Made by a program: the position numbers and the translations under genes. This document shows, piece by piece, positions 8,721 to 16,073 of a stretch of 32,058 nt of DNA. Origin of the DNA: Rubrimonas sp036788415 (GTDB lineage: Bacteria > Pseudomonadota > Alphaproteobacteria > Rhodobacterales > Rhodobacteraceae); the NCBI RefSeq assembly GCF_036788415.1, contig NZ_DAIQNN010000035.1, forward strand, positions 1-32,058, in the 5' to 3' direction. The notes under the pieces were generated by a model. The model was not told the DNA's origin, made no database searches, and saw nothing but the letters and a program-made list of their open reading frames with translations. The number at the start of each line of letters is the position of its first letter. The first letter of the stretch is position 1.

Positions 8721-8758
8721 CCTGCGCGCGAGGCGTGGCGGCGCCTCTTGCGCGCAGG
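8721..8758 (+). promoter_or_regulatory. leader hairpin upstream of the RDD gene
   Basis: A 9-bp stem CCTGCGCGC / GCGCGCAGG continued by AGGCG / CGCCT around loop TGGCGG. An alternative pairing, GCGACCT (8717-8723) with AGGTCGC (8765-8771), would use part of the same left arm and cover the only visible Shine-Dalgarno (GGAGG at 8763-8767). Whether this acts as a translational switch is inference. Confidence 0.4.
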
Positions 8759-8782
8759 CGGCGGAGGTCGCATTTCTCAGCC

Positions 8783-9244
8783 ATGTTCGACCTTCGCGAT
8801 CACGGCGCGCTGCCTCACCCACGGCTCGACGCGCAATTCTACGACGGGGTGGCCATGCGGCGCCTCGCAGCTTTCGGCATCGACACGGCGGCGGCGCTGC
8901 TGATCGGCGTTCTGGTCGCGGCGGCGTTCGGCGTGGCGACGCTGGGGCTCGGCCTCCTCGCCTTCGTCCCGGCCGTCGGGCTGGTCGGGTTCCTGTATCG
9001 CTGGCTCTCGATCGCGCGCTGGTCGGCGACGCCGGGGATGCTGGCCGCCGGGATCGAGCTGCGCCGCTATGACGGGGCGCGTTTCGACGCGCGCGACGCG
9101 CTGATCCACACGCTGCTGTTCGGCGCGATGACGCTGGCCGTGCTGCCGCAGATCGCCAGCATGGCGCTGATGGCGACGTCGCCGGTCGGTCGCGGCGCGC
9201 ATGACATGCTGCTCGGCTCGACGGCGATCAACCGCCCGCTCTGA
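8783..9244 (+). CDS. RDD family membrane protein
   Basis: A 153-residue protein with three hydrophobic stretches (about residues 33-55, 58-80 and 110-135). The family hallmark R-R-L-A-A-F-G-I-D near residues 27-35 gives the conserved Arg and Asp of the RDD domain. W-S-A-T-P-G-M near residue 80, followed by R-Y-D-G, is typical of RDD proteins. The family is widespread but its biochemical role is poorly defined; some members have been linked to ion transport. The ATG at 8783 is the only plausible start, although the nearest Shine-Dalgarno (GGAGG, 8763-8767) is unusually far at 15 bases. It precedes bpt by 97 bases. Confidence 0.85.
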   Translation: MFDLRDHGALPHPRLDAQFYDGVAMRRLAAFGIDTAAALLIGVLVAAAFGVATLGLGLLAFVPAVGLVGFLYRWLSIARWSATPGMLAAGIELRRYDGARFDARDALIHTLLFGAMTLAVLPQIASMALMATSPVGRGAHDMLLGSTAINRPL

Positions 9245-9341
9245 GGGCGGATTCGCCGCGCGTCCACCGCGGAACGTCTTGCGTGACGGCGCTGTGAAAC
9301 GCGTCTACTCTTTTCGCATCCACTTGGCGCGCGGATGCCTG

Positions 9342-10133
9342 ATGAGCCACCATACGAACCGACAGATCACGGCGCAGTTCTTCCTTACGGCGACGCAGCC
9401 CTGCCCGTATCTGCCGGGGCGCGACGAACGCAAGGTGTTCACGACGCTGCGCGGGCGCGACGCGGCGACGATGCATGACGAGTTGTCGCTGCGCGGTTTC
9501 CGGCGCAGCCAGAGCGTCGCCTACCGCCCTTCCTGCCCGACCTGCGCCTCCTGCCTGTCCACCCGCATTCCCGTGGCGGGCTTCGAGCCGAGCCGCACGC
9601 AGCGCCGCATCGCGCGGCGCAACGCCGATCTGACGCGCCGGGCCTGCGCGCCCTGGGCCACCGAGGAGCAATACGCCCTGTTCCGCCGCTATCTCGACAC
9701 CCGCCACGCCGAGGGTGGGATGGCCGAGATGGACGCCGCCGAATTCGCCGCGATGATCGAGGAGACGCCGGTCCGCTCGCGCGTGGTCGAGTATCACGAC
9801 CCCGGTCTGCCGCGCGGCGAGACGCTGGTCGCGGCCTGCCTGACCGACGTCACGAATGATGGGCTTTCGATGGTCTACAGCTTCTTTTCGCCCGAGGCGC
9901 GGGGGCGCTCGCTCGGCCAGTTCATGATCCTCGACCACATCGAGATCGCGCGCGAGGCGGCGTTGCCCTATCTCTATCTCGGCTACTGGGTGCCGGGATC
10001 GCCGAAGATGGATTACAAGGCCGCCTTCCGCCCTTTCGAGATCTATGTGCGCGGGCGCTGGCGGCTGATGCGCGACGCGCAGGAGGCGGCGGAGGCGGCG
10101 CCCAAAGGCCCCGCGCCCTTCGACCCGATCTGA
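9342..10133 (+). CDS. bpt: Bpt/Ate, aspartate/glutamate leucyltransferase (N-end rule)
   Basis: Cytoplasmic aminoacyl-tRNA:protein transferase that adds leucine to proteins beginning with acidic residues, marking them for ClpAP. Identified by the N-terminal Q-P-C-P-Y-L-P-G-R near residue 19, a C-x2-C-x2-C cluster at residues 65, 68 and 71, and the C-terminal GNAT-like motif Y-W-V-P-G-S-P-K-M-D-Y-K. The 263-residue length fits the bacterial Bpt group rather than eukaryotic ATE1. The ATG at 9342 matches the usual N-terminus. The cysteine cluster corresponds to the region proposed to hold a metal or Fe-S centre in ATE1; that it does so here is inference. Confidence 0.92.
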   Translation: MSHHTNRQITAQFFLTATQPCPYLPGRDERKVFTTLRGRDAATMHDELSLRGFRRSQSVAYRPSCPTCASCLSTRIPVAGFEPSRTQRRIARRNADLTRRACAPWATEEQYALFRRYLDTRHAEGGMAEMDAAEFAAMIEETPVRSRVVEYHDPGLPRGETLVAACLTDVTNDGLSMVYSFFSPEARGRSLGQFMILDHIEIAREAALPYLYLGYWVPGSPKMDYKAAFRPFEIYVRGRWRLMRDAQEAAEAAPKGPAPFDPI

Positions 10134-10160
10134 GGCCGCAGCGCGCAACCAGCGGGTGCG

Positions 10161-10208
10161 CAAATCCGAACTGCCGCGTCGCACAAGCGGATTTGGGCGA
10201 ATTTTCGC
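10161..10208 (+). terminator. candidate bpt terminator followed by an AT-rich palindrome
   Basis: CAAATCCG (10161-10168) pairs perfectly with CGGATTTG (10188-10195) across a 19-base loop. It is followed by GCGAATTTTCGC (10197-10208), a 5-bp-arm palindrome containing the only T-run nearby. It lies 27 bases after the bpt stop. It could terminate bpt or be part of the dctP upstream region. Confidence 0.45.
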
Positions 10209-10327
10209 GTGGAAAGCGTCGTCCGGGCGGGTGGGCGGCGTTGAAGGCGGTCGCGCATGTCACTAGCGTCGCCCCAAGCGAGTCGGCCTCAGGCCGCGAC
10301 CGCAGATGCATCAGGGAGGCTCTGAAC

Positions 10328-11410
10328 GTGGATCGTCGCAACTTCCTCACCGCCGGCGTCGCCGGCGCCGCGGCTGGCGCCCTCGCCGCGCCGGCCATCG
10401 CGCAGGACAAGCAGGTCGTGCGGATGGTCACGACCTGGCCGCGCAACTTCCCCGGTCTCGGCACCGGCGCCCAGCGCGTCGCCGACCGCATCACCGCCGC
10501 TTCGGGCGGGCGCATCGAGGTCAAGCTGTTCGCCGCGGGCGAGCTGGTGCCGCCCTTCGAGAGCTTCGACGCGGTCGCCACCGGCGCCGCCGAGATGTAT
10601 CACGGGGCGGAATACTACTGGCAGGGCAAGCACAAGGGCTACAACTTCTTCGCCGCGGTGCCGATGGGCCTGACCGGGCAGGAGCTGCAGGCCTGGGTGC
10701 ATTTCGGCGGCGGTCGCGAACTCTGGGACGAGCTCGGCGCGAAGTTCGGCGTGAAGGGCTTTCTCGCCGGCAACACCGGCGTGCAGTTCGGCGGCTGGTT
10801 CCGCAACCCGATCCTGTCGATGGACGACATGAAGGGGCTGAAGATGCGCATCCCGGGCCTTGGCGGCGAAGTGCTGCGCGCCGTCGGCGCCAGCGCCGTG
10901 TCGCTGCCGGGCGGCGAGATCTTCCCTGCGCTGCAGGCCGGCACGATCGACGCGACCGAATGGGTCGGCCCCTACAACGACCTCGCCTTCGGCTTCCACA
11001 ACATCCTCAAGACCTACATGTATCCGGGGTTCCACGAGCCGGGCTCGGGCCTATCGGTCGGCATCAACATGGGCTGGTGGGACAGCCTGAGCGCCGCCGA
11101 CAAGGTGATGATCGAGGCCTGCTGCAGCGCCGAGAACGACGTCATGACGGCCGAGTTCAACGCCCGCAACGGCGGCGCCCTCGCGGCGCTGGTCAACGAG
11201 CACGGCGTGCAGCTGCACCGCTTCCCCGACGAGGTGTTCGCCGAACTCGCGAAAGCCTCCGAGGACGTGCTGGCGGCGGTCGGGTCGGAGGACGAACTCG
11301 GCGGCCGCATCTTCGAGAGCTTCCGGACCTTCCGCGCCTCGGTCGCCGCCTACACCAAGCTCTCCGAAGAGGCCTACACCGCCGCGCGCGGCGCGGCGCT
11401 CGGCATCTGA
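10328..11410 (+). CDS. DctP-type TRAP solute-binding protein, TakP-like
   Basis: Periplasmic binding protein of a TRAP transporter. The 360-residue precursor starts at a GTG with GGGAGG directly upstream and has a Tat signal (twin Arg at 3-4, then F-L-T; cleavage likely after A-I-A near residue 25). The pattern is that of the 2-oxo-acid binder TakP of Rhodobacter: G-E-L-V-P near residue 71, N-T-G-V-Q-F-G-G-W-F-R at 149-159, L-K-M-R at 171-174, and A-T-E-W-V-G-P-Y at 209-216. The arginines of the second and third motifs are those expected to bind the substrate carboxylate. A monocarboxylate or 2-oxo acid is the likely ligand; the exact one cannot be read from sequence. First gene of a dctPQM operon. 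Confidence 0.93.
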   Translation: MDRRNFLTAGVAGAAAGALAAPAIAQDKQVVRMVTTWPRNFPGLGTGAQRVADRITAASGGRIEVKLFAAGELVPPFESFDAVATGAAEMYHGAEYYWQGKHKGYNFFAAVPMGLTGQELQAWVHFGGGRELWDELGAKFGVKGFLAGNTGVQFGGWFRNPILSMDDMKGLKMRIPGLGGEVLRAVGASAVSLPGGEIFPALQAGTIDATEWVGPYNDLAFGFHNILKTYMYPGFHEPGSGLSVGINMGWWDSLSAADKVMIEACCSAENDVMTAEFNARNGGALAALVNEHGVQLHRFPDEVFAELAKASEDVLAAVGSEDELGGRIFESFRTFRASVAAYTKLSEEAYTAARGAALGI

Positions 11411-11422
11411 CGGCGGGATGGC

Positions 11423-11452
11423 GGGGGCGCGCCGGCGGACCGGCGCGCTCCC
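11423..11452 (+). other. intra-operon hairpin after dctP
   Basis: A 13-bp stem (one G-T wobble) GGGGGCGCGCCGG / CCGGCGCGCTCCC with loop CGGA, starting 12 bases after the dctP stop. A second smaller stem CGGCGC / GCGCCG follows at 11466-11481, close to the dctQ start. Likely 3' stabiliser or partial terminator that keeps binding-protein expression above that of the permease. Confidence 0.6.
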
Positions 11453-11490
11453 GCTCCGCTCCTTGCGGCGCCTGAGCGCCGGGACCGATC

Positions 11491-12045
11491 ATGGCGCACG
11501 CCCTCTACCGCTTCATCGACGCGCTGAACGACCGGATCGGGCGCTTCGTCGCCTGGTTCACGCTGGCGATGGCGCTGATCCAGTTCGCCACGGTGCTGAT
11601 GCGCTACGTGTTCTCCGCCAACGCGTTTCTCGGCCTGTCCTCGCTGTGGTGGCAGGAGGCGATCGTCTATCTGCACGGCGCGCTGATCATGGGGGCCGCA
11701 GGCTACACCTTCCTGCATGACGGCCATGTGCGGGTGGACATCTTCTACCGCGACGCCAGCCAGCGCGCGAAGGACTGGACCGATCTGATCGGCTCGCTCG
11801 TCTTCCTGCTGCCCGTCTGCTACCTGATCTACTGGTCCGCGTGGCCGAACGTCGCGCTGTCCTGGCGCAATCTGGAAGGCTCGGCTGAGACCTCGGGGAT
11901 CCCTCTGAAGTATCTTCTCAAAAGCACGGTGCTGCTGATGGCGGCGCTGCTGGCGCTGCAAGCGGTTTCGACGGCGCTCAAGGCGGCGCTTCGGCTCATG
12001 GGCCATGAGGTGGTCGAGCGCCATCGCGACCCGGCGACGAGCTGA
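11491..12045 (+). CDS. DctQ-type TRAP transporter small permease
   Basis: Small membrane subunit of the TRAP transporter, 184 residues. Four hydrophobic segments are visible (about 20-45, 55-72, 95-118 and 145-165). The W-W-Q-E motif near residue 50 and the H-V-R-V-D-I-F segment near residue 75 are typical of DctQ subunits. It pairs with DctM to form the sodium-driven membrane part that accepts ligand from DctP. It lies 80 bases after dctP, a gap occupied by strong hairpins, and 11 bases before dctM. Confidence 0.92.
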   Translation: MAHALYRFIDALNDRIGRFVAWFTLAMALIQFATVLMRYVFSANAFLGLSSLWWQEAIVYLHGALIMGAAGYTFLHDGHVRVDIFYRDASQRAKDWTDLIGSLVFLLPVCYLIYWSAWPNVALSWRNLEGSAETSGIPLKYLLKSTVLLMAALLALQAVSTALKAALRLMGHEVVERHRDPATS

Positions 12046-12056
12046 CGGCGGCGGTC

Positions 12057-13652
12057 ATGCAGTTTCTCGTCGATCATCTCGACCTGCTGATGTTCGCCGC
12101 CGCCGTGGCGCTGCTGCTGCGCGGCTTTCCGGTCGCCTTCACGCTGGCGGGCGTGGGGCTGCTGTTCGCGCTGATCGGGGCGCAGTTCCAGCAGGGCTTC
12201 TTCGTCGGCGGCGACGTGCTGTCGTCGCTGAGCTTTCTCAAGCCCTTCTTCAACCGCATTTTCGGCCTGATGGACGAGACCAACGAAGTGCTGGTCGCGG
12301 TCCCGCTCTTCGTCTTCATGGGGGTGATGCTCGAGCGCAGCCAGGTCGCGGGCGACCTGCTCGAGACGATGGGCAAGCTGTTCGGGACGTTGCGGGGCGG
12401 GCTCGGCCTGTCGGTCACCTTCGTCGGAATGCTGCTCGCCGCCTCGACCGGGATCGTCGGCGCGACGGTGGTGACGATGGGCATGATCTCGCTGCCCTCG
12501 ATGCTGAAATACAATTACGACAAGGGGCTGGCCTGCGGCTCGATCGCCGCCGCCGGCACGCTTGGGCAGATCATCCCGCCGTCGATCGTGCTGGTGATCC
12601 TTGGCGACGTGATCTCGAACGAATACATCGAGGCGCGGCGGCTGGTCGGCGACTGGGCGCCAAAGCCGGTTTCGGTGGGCGATCTGTTCGTCGGCGCGCT
12701 GCTGCCGGGGCTGCTGCTGGTCGCGCTCTACATGTTCTATCAGATCGGGCTCGCCTTCCTGCGCCCCTCCGCCTCGCCGGCGATGCCGCCGTCCGAGCGG
12801 GCGACCGCGCACGAGCTGCTGCGCGTGCTGGCGCCGCCGATCCTGCTGATCTTCGCCGTGCTCGGCTCGATCCTGTTCGGCGTGGCCACGCCGACAGAGG
12901 CGGCCTCGGTCGGCTGCGTCGGCGCGATCCTGCTGGCGGGGGAGCGGGCCGACGAAGCCCGCCCCTGGCCGCAATATCTCGCGGTGCTGGGGCTGTTCGG
13001 GGCGCTGCTGCTGAAGCTCAACTTCGATCTGCGGCTGACGCGGGCCGAGATCGAGCCCATCGACTTCGCCGCGATGTGGGTCGCGGGCGGGTTTCTGGGG
13101 CTGACGGTCTGGGGGTTGGCGCTCAGCCTGCTGCGCATTCACCGCGCGGGCACGCTGCGCGACGTGATGCAGTCGACCACCAAGGTCACCGCCATGGTGT
13201 TCATGATCCTGATCGGCGCGCAGCTCTTCAACCTCACCTTCCGCGGCCTCGGCGGCGAGGAGACCATGCACGAGATCCTCTCCGCGGTGCCGGGCGGCGC
13301 GTTCGGCGCGATGCTCGCCGTGATGCTGCTGATGTTCGTGCTCGGCTTCTTTCTCGATTTCCTCGAGATCGTCTTCGTGGTGATCCCGATCACCGCGCCG
13401 ACGCTGTTCATGCTCGGGCTCGATCCGATCTGGGTCGCGATCATGATCGCGGTGAATCTGCAGACCTCGTTCCTGACGCCGCCCTTCGGCTTCGCGCTCT
13501 TCTATCTGCGCGGCGTCGCGCCGCCCGAAGTCAGCACGATGGACATCTATCGCGGGGTGATCCCCTTCGTGATCATCCAGCTGATCGCGCTCGGGATCCT
13601 CGCCCTCTACCCGCCGCTCGCGACCTGGCTGCCCGGCGTCGTGTTCGGCTGA
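12057..13652 (+). CDS. DctM-type TRAP transporter large permease
   Basis: Large membrane subunit of the TRAP transporter (531 residues, rich in long hydrophobic helices). Conserved features include V-P-L-F-V-F-M-G near residue 82, A-A-S-T-G-I-V-G-A-T-V near residue 128, I-P-P-S-I-V near residue 172, and L-T-P-P-F-G-F near residue 472. It is about 100 residues longer than the classical DctM. The extra part (about residues 295-370) contains two additional hydrophobic segments, as seen in the large-subunit group found with TakP-like binding proteins. It ends the dctPQM operon and is convergent with bioY. Confidence 0.93.
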   Translation: MQFLVDHLDLLMFAAAVALLLRGFPVAFTLAGVGLLFALIGAQFQQGFFVGGDVLSSLSFLKPFFNRIFGLMDETNEVLVAVPLFVFMGVMLERSQVAGDLLETMGKLFGTLRGGLGLSVTFVGMLLAASTGIVGATVVTMGMISLPSMLKYNYDKGLACGSIAAAGTLGQIIPPSIVLVILGDVISNEYIEARRLVGDWAPKPVSVGDLFVGALLPGLLLVALYMFYQIGLAFLRPSASPAMPPSERATAHELLRVLAPPILLIFAVLGSILFGVATPTEAASVGCVGAILLAGERADEARPWPQYLAVLGLFGALLLKLNFDLRLTRAEIEPIDFAAMWVAGGFLGLTVWGLALSLLRIHRAGTLRDVMQSTTKVTAMVFMILIGAQLFNLTFRGLGGEETMHEILSAVPGGAFGAMLAVMLLMFVLGFFLDFLEIVFVVIPITAPTLFMLGLDPIWVAIMIAVNLQTSFLTPPFGFALFYLRGVAPPEVSTMDIYRGVIPFVIIQLIALGILALYPPLATWLPGVVFG

Positions 13653-13653
13653 G

Positions 13654-13682
13654 GCGCGGCGGCGCGCAATGCGCCACCGCGC
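13654..13682. terminator. bidirectional hairpin between dctM and bioY
   Basis: Outer stem GCGCGG / CCGCGC and inner stem GGCGC / GCGCC, separated by a one-by-one mismatch, with loop GCAAT. It fills the 36-base gap between the two convergent stops. No U-tract on either strand. Confidence 0.55.
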
Positions 13683-13688
13683 GAGAGG

Positions 13689-14273
13689 TCAGCCTCGGGC
13701 GGCGCCGACCGCCCTCCAGGCGAGCGGGAAGACGAGCGCCGCGAGGCCGAGCTTGAGCGCGTCGCCCAGCAGGAACGGCGTCAGCCCCCAGGCGAGGATC
13801 GGCTTGTCGAAGCCGTGCAGCATCCCCAGCCAGAGCAGACCGGGGACGTAGATCAGCGCCGTGCCGCCCAGCATCGCCGCCGCCATCAGCGGGGCGGAGC
13901 GGTCCCAGCCGCGCGCCGCGGCCCAGCCCATGAAGCACGCCGCCAGCGCGAAGCCGACGAGATAGCCGCCCGTGCCGCCCAGCATGTAGGCCAGCCCCGC
14001 CGCCTCGGCGGACGAGCCGGTGAACACGTCGAAGCCGAGCGCGCCGACCGCCAGATAGGCGAGCATCGTCGCCCCGCCGAGGCGCGCGCCATAGGCCGCC
14101 CCGAGCGACAGCACGACGAAACTCTGCATCGTGATCGGCACCGGCCACATCGGAACCTTGACCTTGGCCGCCACCGCCATCGCGGCGACGCCGAAGGCGA
14201 CCAGCGCCGCCCGCTTGACCCACAGCGCCGACCCCTCGGCCGGCGCGAGCGCCTCGCTCAGAACTCTGCTCAT
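13689..14273 (-). CDS. bioY: BioY, biotin transporter substrate-binding membrane subunit
   Basis: S component of an ECF-type biotin importer: a 194-residue membrane protein with about six helices. The signature V-P-M-W-P-V-P-I-T-M-Q-S-F occurs near residues 44-56, and the biotin-binding glycine-rich G-G-T-G-G-Y-L-V-G-F near residue 109. The ATG at 14273 has AGAGGA at good distance. No bioM (ATPase) or bioN (EcfT) gene is adjacent, so it either works alone, as some BioY proteins are reported to do, or uses modules encoded elsewhere. It is transcribed divergently from the methyltransferase fusion gene. Confidence 0.93.
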   Translation of the reverse strand: MSRVLSEALAPAEGSALWVKRAALVAFGVAAMAVAAKVKVPMWPVPITMQSFVVLSLGAAYGARLGGATMLAYLAVGALGFDVFTGSSAEAAGLAYMLGGTGGYLVGFALAACFMGWAAARGWDRSAPLMAAAMLGGTALIYVPGLLWLGMLHGFDKPILAWGLTPFLLGDALKLGLAALVFPLAWRAVGAARG

Positions 14274-14307
14274 GCGCAATCCTCTCCCTGTCCGGATCTG
14301 CGGCGAG

Positions 14308-14335
14308 GCTATGCGCAGCGGCGCGCTGCGGCAAG
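14308..14335 (-). promoter_or_regulatory. candidate bioY promoter with a dyad in its spacer
   Basis: On the minus strand CTTGCC (14335-14330) and CATAGC (14313-14308) are separated by 16 bases. The inverted repeat CGCAGCG-GCG-CGCTGCG (14314-14330) fills that spacer almost exactly, with perfect 7-bp arms. This would suit a repressor site for biotin control, but it does not resemble the BioR box (TTATnnATAA type). Elements were assigned by eye. Confidence 0.35.
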
Positions 14336-14349
14336 CGGGCCCTTGGGAG

Positions 14350-14379
14350 GACGCGGCGCCGACCGATGACGCGGCGCCG
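14350..14379. repeat. short tandem direct repeat with palindromic core
   Basis: GACGCGGCGCCG occurs twice (14350-14361 and 14368-14379), 18 bases apart. Each copy contains the palindrome CGGCGCCG. It lies in the divergent region upstream of the methyltransferase gene. Possibly an operator pair, possibly chance in GC-rich DNA. Confidence 0.3.
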
Positions 14380-14427
14380 CATCGCACCGCCTTGCGCCGC
14401 CGCCGCCGCCGCGCTACCTCGCGCGCC

Positions 14428-15495
14428 ATGGCCGGAACAGACAGCGCGCGCGAGCCCGAATGGCGCCCGGACGGGCCCGTCTTCGTCCTCGTGCGCCCGC
14501 AACTCGGCGAGAACATCGGCGCCGCGGCGCGGGCGATGTGGAATTTCGGGCTGCGCGGGCTGCGGATCGCCGCTCCGCGCGACGGCTGGCCCAATCCGGC
14601 GGCGGTGGCGATGGCTTCGGGCGCAGGCGGCGTGCTCGACGAGGCGCTGCTTTTCGCCGACGCGTCCGCGGCCCTCGACGGGCTGTCCTGGGTTTACGCC
14701 ACCACGGCCCGCCCGCGCGAGATGACCAAGCCCGTGCTGACGCCGCGCGAAGCCTGCGCCGACATGGCCGCCCGCATCGCCGCAGGCCAGCGCGTCGGGG
14801 TCCTGTTCGGCCCCGAGCGGACGGGTCTCGAGACCGAGGAGGCGGCGCTCGCCAACGCCATCGTCACCGTTCCCACCAACCCTGCCTTCGCGTCGATCAA
14901 CCTCGCGCAATCGGCGCTGCTGATGGCCTATGAATGGCGGATGGCGGCCTTCGATCCGCCGGCGCCGGTCGAGATCGCGCCCGCCGACGCAGGCGACGTG
15001 ACGCGCATGCTCGATCATCTCGACGCCGAACTCGACGCCGCGCATTATTTCTATCCCGAGCACAAGCGCGGCGCGTTGCGGCTGTCGCTGCAGAGCATCT
15101 TCCGCCGCGCGCCGCTGACCGAGCAGGACGTGCGCACGCTGCGCGGCGTGATCCGCGCCCTCGCCGAAGGGCCCAAGCGGCGCCGGCGCGGCGGGCCGGA
15201 AACGCTCGACGCCGCCGCCTGCGCCGACATGCGCGCGCTGCGCGCCCAGATCGACGCCATCGACCGGTCGCTGGTGGGGCTGTTCGCGCGCCGCGAAGCC
15301 CACATCGCGCGCGCCGCCGAAATCAAGCGGGGCGCCGGCCTGCCGGCCCGCATCCCGGACAGGGTCGACGACGTGCTGGCCAAGGTCCGCGCCTGCGCCC
15401 GCTCGGAAGGCGTCGATCCGGATTTCTACGAAGCCTTCTGGCGCAGCCTGATCGAGCGCGCCATCGCCTATGAGGAGGGCGTGCTCGGGCGCTGA
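14428..15495 (+). CDS. TrmJ-like SPOUT RNA methyltransferase fused to a chorismate mutase domain
   Basis: A 355-residue two-domain protein. Residues 15-245 are a TrmJ/TrmH-type SPOUT methyltransferase with all three motifs: R-P-Q-L-G-E-N-I-G-A-A-A-R at 23-35, G-V-L-F-G-P-E-R-T-G-L-E at 124-135, and V-P-T-N-P-A-F-A-S-I-N-L-A-Q at 148-161. It would 2'-O-methylate the tRNA anticodon loop with S-adenosylmethionine. After a basic linker (about 248-256), residues 265-350 form an all-helical AroQ-type chorismate mutase. Residues in catalytic positions include Arg272 in L-R-A-Q-I-D, the Arg pair 288-289, Lys300, and Arg312 in I-P-D-R. The position usually holding Gln in the last helix appears to be Glu. 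One continuous frame links both domains without a stop. Single-domain versions of each are common; the fusion is the odd point. Confidence 0.9.
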   Translation: MAGTDSAREPEWRPDGPVFVLVRPQLGENIGAAARAMWNFGLRGLRIAAPRDGWPNPAAVAMASGAGGVLDEALLFADASAALDGLSWVYATTARPREMTKPVLTPREACADMAARIAAGQRVGVLFGPERTGLETEEAALANAIVTVPTNPAFASINLAQSALLMAYEWRMAAFDPPAPVEIAPADAGDVTRMLDHLDAELDAAHYFYPEHKRGALRLSLQSIFRRAPLTEQDVRTLRGVIRALAEGPKRRRRGGPETLDAAACADMRALRAQIDAIDRSLVGLFARREAHIARAAEIKRGAGLPARIPDRVDDVLAKVRACARSEGVDPDFYEAFWRSLIERAIAYEEGVLGR

Positions 15496-15505
15496 GCGAG
15501 GGCGG

Positions 15506-15527
15506 CCCGGCCGGTCGCCGGCCCGGG
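15506..15527. terminator. bidirectional hairpin between the methyltransferase fusion gene and infC
   Basis: Stem CCCGGCCGG / CCGGCCCGGG (nine pairs, one bulged C) with loop TCG, ending exactly at the infC stop codon complement (15528). No U-tract. Confidence 0.5.
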
Positions 15528-16073
15528 TCAGCCGCGCGGGGCGACCACCATGATCATCTGGCGGCCTTCGACCTTGGGCATCGACTCGATCTTGCCGTGA
15601 GTCTCGAGATCGCCTGCGATGCGGTCGAGCAGGTTGCGCCCAAGATCGATATGCGCCATCTCGCGCCCGCGGAACCGCAGCGTGACTTTCACCTTGTCGC
15701 CCTCTTCGAGAAACTTGGTGACGCTGCGCATCTTCACATCGTAATCATGGTCGTCAATGTTCGGTCTGAACTTGACTTCCTTGATCTCGATGACTTTCTG
15801 GTTCTTGCGCGCCTCGGCGGCCTTTTTCTGCTGCTCGAACTTGAACTTGCCGAAGTCCATGATCTTGCAGACAGGCGGGGCTGCGTTGGGCGAGATCTCG
15901 ACGAGGTCGAGGCCGACTTCCTCGGCCATGCGCAGCGCTTCGTCGGGTCGGACGACCCCGCGGTTTTCGCCTTCATGGTCGATCAGGCGAATTTCCGGCG
16001 CGCGGATCATGCGGTTGATGCGGGGTCCGGTGTCGCGGGTGGGCTGGGGGGCCTGGTGCGGGCGTCGGGCTAT
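15528..16073 (-). CDS. infC: InfC, translation initiation factor IF-3, apparent ATA start
   Basis: Binds the 30S subunit, prevents premature 50S joining and proofreads start codons. The 181-residue sequence has the IF-3 signature D-L-V-E-I-S-P-N-A-x-P-P-V-C-K-I-M-D-F-G-K-F and K-x-K-V-T-L-R-F-R-G-R-E-M in the C-terminal domain. The usual alphaproteobacterial N-terminus A-R-R-P-H-x-A-P is preceded in frame by ATA (16073-16071), not ATG, with GGAGAG a suitable distance upstream. A rare initiation codon is the known basis of IF-3 autoregulation (AUU in E. coli). The next in-frame ATG (M-I-R-A-P-E) would remove about 20 conserved residues; an upstream ATG at 16124 adds 17 unmatched ones. Confidence 0.95.
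   Translation of the reverse strand: MARRPHQAPQPTRDTGPRINRMIRAPEIRLIDHEGENRGVVRPDEALRMAEEVGLDLVEISPNAAPPVCKIMDFGKFKFEQQKKAAEARKNQKVIEIKEVKFRPNIDDHDYDVKMRSVTKFLEEGDKVKVTLRFRGREMAHIDLGRNLLDRIAGDLETHGKIESMPKVEGRQMIMVVAPRG

Noticed and set aside
14401..14420. GCC-repeat-like tract before the methyltransferase gene
   Set aside because: Short run of CGC/GCC triplets typical of high-GC intergenic DNA; no unit copy number suggestive of a functional repeat.
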